DNA of 64,000 nt from positions 1-64,000 of the forward strand of contig CAZAEQ010000024.1 in NCBI GenBank assembly GCA_964484185.1. The letters are read 5' to 3'. This document shows, piece after piece, positions 62,050 to 64,000 of the stretch; the stretch's first letter is position 1, and each line of letters begins with the position of its first letter. The stretch comes from F1-120-MAGs238 sp964484185 (GTDB lineage Bacteria; Planctomycetota; Phycisphaerae; Phycisphaerales; UBA1924). The position numbers and the translations under genes were made by a program. The notes under the pieces are model-generated. The model was not told the origin of the DNA. It was given only the letters and a program-made list of their open reading frames with translations, and did not search any database.

Positions 62050-62817
62050 TCACTTACCCTTGAATATCTTGAACAGCTTCGTTAACGGGTCATAGAACTC
62101 ATCAACGACACGTTCTTTGAGCGGGATGATGGCGTTGTCAGTGATGGTAATGTGCTCAGGACAGACTGTGGTACAGCACTTTGTGATGTTGCAGTAACCG
62201 ATGCCGTGTTCGTTCTTGAGATCCGCAACACGGTCTTCAGTATCCAACGGGTGCATTTCAAGTGCCGCCGTATATACCAGGAAACGGGGTCCGATGAATT
62301 CATCATGCTTGTGGTGATCACGGAGCACGTGGCACACATCTTGACAGAGGAAACATTCGATGCACTTGCGGAATTCCTGCACGCGATCAACATCTGCCTG
62401 CTGCATGCGCCAGGTTCCATCTGGGGCATCGGGCGCGCGCGGCTTGAACTTCTTGATCCTCTTCTTGACCTCATAGTTCCATGAAACATCCGTGACCAGG
62501 TCGCGCAGGACCGGAAAGGCCCGCATCGGTTCAATAGTCACTGTCTCGCCGGGTGGCAGCTGATCCATGCGAGTCATGCACATCAAACGCGGCTTGCCGT
62601 TAATCTCGGCGGAACAACTGCCGCATTTGCCAGCTTTGCAGTTCCAGCGACACGCCAGATCCGGTGCGCTCTCCGCTTGGATCTGGTGAACCGCATCAAG
62701 GACCACCATACCTTCAGTGACCTGCGTTGTGTAGTCCTTGAACTCAGAGGCGGCAGCGTCGCCGCGTTTAATGCGGAAAGTCAGTGGTGTGCCGTTCTTA
62801 TTTGCATCTTTTGCCAT
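62050..62817 (-). CDS. sdhB: Succinate dehydrogenase/fumarate reductase iron-sulfur subunit
   Basis: 255 residues. The 2Fe-2S motif is at C60-C65-C68-C80, and the 4Fe-4S/3Fe-4S set is at C152-C155-C158-C162 and C209-C215-C219. It transfers electrons from the flavoprotein to quinone. Its ATG overlaps the last A of the sdhA stop codon (TAATG), a sign of translational coupling; GAGGAG lies upstream. The subunit usually expected next to it, the cytochrome b anchor, is not on this side. Confidence 0.97.
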   Translation of the reverse strand: MAKDANKNGTPLTFRIKRGDAAASEFKDYTTQVTEGMVVLDAVHQIQAESAPDLACRWNCKAGKCGSCSAEINGKPRLMCMTRMDQLPPGETVTIEPMRAFPVLRDLVTDVSWNYEVKKRIKKFKPRAPDAPDGTWRMQQADVDRVQEFRKCIECFLCQDVCHVLRDHHKHDEFIGPRFLVYTAALEMHPLDTEDRVADLKNEHGIGYCNITKCCTTVCPEHITITDNAIIPLKERVVDEFYDPLTKLFKIFKGK

Positions 62818-64000
62818 TACTTGTTCTCCTCAACAACCTGCTTGAGTTCATCGGGCAATGCTCGCGTGGGCTGACGCACAAGCTGCATTTTCCCGTCATT
62901 TCCGCGCCGAAGCACGGTGTTAAACTTCGCGTACTCGTCACTCTTATTGGGGAAGTCATCGCGGAACTGAGCCCCGCGACTTTCTTTGCGTTCAATCGCT
63001 GCGAGTGTTACGGCCTCTGAAACCAGGAGCAGATTCTTCAGGTCGATTGCAGTGTGCCAGCCTGGGTTATATTCGCGATTGCTTTGTGCTCCCACATTCT
63101 CTGCCCGCTTGCAAAGTTCGCGAATTCCATCCAACGCCTGCAGCATTTCTGATTCGACTCGGACAATTCCGACCAAATTCTGCATCATTTCCTGCAGATC
63201 GTGCTGAATTGCGTAAGGTGATTCGCTCTTTCCGCTCGCTCCCCGATCAAACGGCGCGAGCGCCTCGCGAATCGACACCTCGACCTGGTCTTTATTGACA
63301 CGACCGGCACCGTTCTCCTTTGCAAACTTGGCGCCATATTCGCCAGCACGCTTGCCAAAGACAACGAGATCCGAGAGCGAGTTGCCACCCAGACGATTCG
63401 CGCCGTGGAGTCCTGCTGCTACCTCGCCGGCAGCGAACAGGCCTGGAACGGTTGACATCTGCGTGTCGCCCTCAACCTTTACACCACCCATCACGTAGTG
63501 AGTCGTAGGTCCGACTTCCATCGGTGTGGTCGTGATATCAAGGCCCGCCAACTGCATGAACTGATGGTACATGCTGGGCAGTTTTTTCTTGATGTGCTCT
63601 GGCGCGTTAGGAACCTTTTCCTTAATCCACGCAATGTCCAGGAACACGCCGCCGTGCGGAGATCCGCGGCCGGCTTTCACTTCGCGATTGATACACCGCG
63701 CAACGTGATCGCGCGTCAACAACTCAGGTGGTCTGCGAGCGGCCTTATCGCCGGTCACGTATCGCCAACCTTCTTCTTCGTTGTCTGCCGTAGAAGACTT
63801 GTAATTGTCTGGAATGTCGTCGAACATGAACCGCTTGCCATCTTTGTTACGCAGCACGCCGCCTTCGCCGCGGACACCTTCTGTTACCAGAATGCCCTTG
63901 ACGCTCGGCGGCCAGACCATGCCCGTTGGATGGAACTGGACAAACTCCATGTCCATCAGGTCTGCGCCAGCGCGGTAGGCGAGAGCCTGACCATCGCCGG
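62817..64000 (-). CDS. sdhA: Succinate dehydrogenase/fumarate reductase flavoprotein subunit, partial
   Basis: The gene runs off the right edge; the last 394 residues are visible. They contain FVQFHPTGMVWPPSVKG, TEGVRGEGGVLRN, the FAD-domain ending THYVMGGVKVEGDTQMSTVPGLFAAGEVAAGLHGANRLGGNSLSD, and the C-terminal helical domain. The Met at 63956 is internal, because the frame is open and homologous (GDGQALAYRAGADL) beyond it. It is upstream of sdhB in one operon. Confidence 0.97.
   Translation of the reverse strand, partial: GDGQALAYRAGADLMDMEFVQFHPTGMVWPPSVKGILVTEGVRGEGGVLRNKDGKRFMFDDIPDNYKSSTADNEEEGWRYVTGDKAARRPPELLTRDHVARCINREVKAGRGSPHGGVFLDIAWIKEKVPNAPEHIKKKLPSMYHQFMQLAGLDITTTPMEVGPTTHYVMGGVKVEGDTQMSTVPGLFAAGEVAAGLHGANRLGGNSLSDLVVFGKRAGEYGAKFAKENGAGRVNKDQVEVSIREALAPFDRGASGKSESPYAIQHDLQEMMQNLVGIVRVESEMLQALDGIRELCKRAENVGAQSNREYNPGWHTAIDLKNLLLVSEAVTLAAIERKESRGAQFRDDFPNKSDEYAKFNTVLRRGNDGKMQLVRQPTRALPDELKQVVEENK

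Overview
The window most likely comes from a planctomycete of the class Phycisphaerae. This is inferred from the large number of secreted proteins ending in a paired dockerin-like repeat and a terminal Gly-Cys, from two pseudopilin-type proteins, from a ThuA/DUF1080 two-domain protein, and from scattered housekeeping genes. No rRNA gene is present, so the assignment is not proven.

Layout. Positions 1-5 kb hold ordinary genes: a small unknown protein, a pyrD / beta-lactamase-family pair, a TPR-YggX fusion, tRNA-Glu(CTC) and a Tat-exported phosphoesterase. From 5.1 to 41.7 kb lies an array of 20 genes (16 in a minus-strand run to 34.9 kb, then three plus-strand genes and one minus-strand gene). 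Their products share a signal peptide, a variable ectodomain (HAF repeats, Ig-like, LamG-like, tail-collar, nidogen-like, repeated propeller-like units, a c-type heme motif) and a nearly invariant C-terminal module of two EF-hand-like loops with FFDYLDF cores, ending in Gly-Cys. A 21st member lies at 52.6-55.3 kb. Embedded in the array are a NarL-type histidine kinase/response regulator pair, a second receiver protein without an output domain, and an isolated atpA. From 42 kb on come a frameshifted hutU, a zinc-ribbon membrane protein, the rpsP-trmD-rplS ribosomal cluster (without rimM), a dehydrogenase, a ThuA/DUF1080 protein, two pseudopilins, an rRNA methyltransferase, a beta-helix protein, CorA, a DUF3300 lipoprotein, and sdhB with partial sdhA at the right edge.

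How it may work together. The array looks like a surface or extracellular protein system: many different ectodomains share one C-terminal sorting or docking tag. No cohesin-like partner or sorting enzyme is recognisable in the window, so the partner must lie elsewhere. The kinase/regulator genes sit inside the array. Two array genes, each immediately downstream of a receiver-domain gene, share an upstream arrangement: a GGGGAAACCCC-type palindrome and an 18-bp element (16/18 identical) separated by exactly 52 bp in both. This suggests a promoter module controlled by a local regulator. The system of tagged surface proteins plus local two-component control is the most interesting content here.

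Limits: domain calls come from reading motifs by eye; no database search or structure prediction was run.
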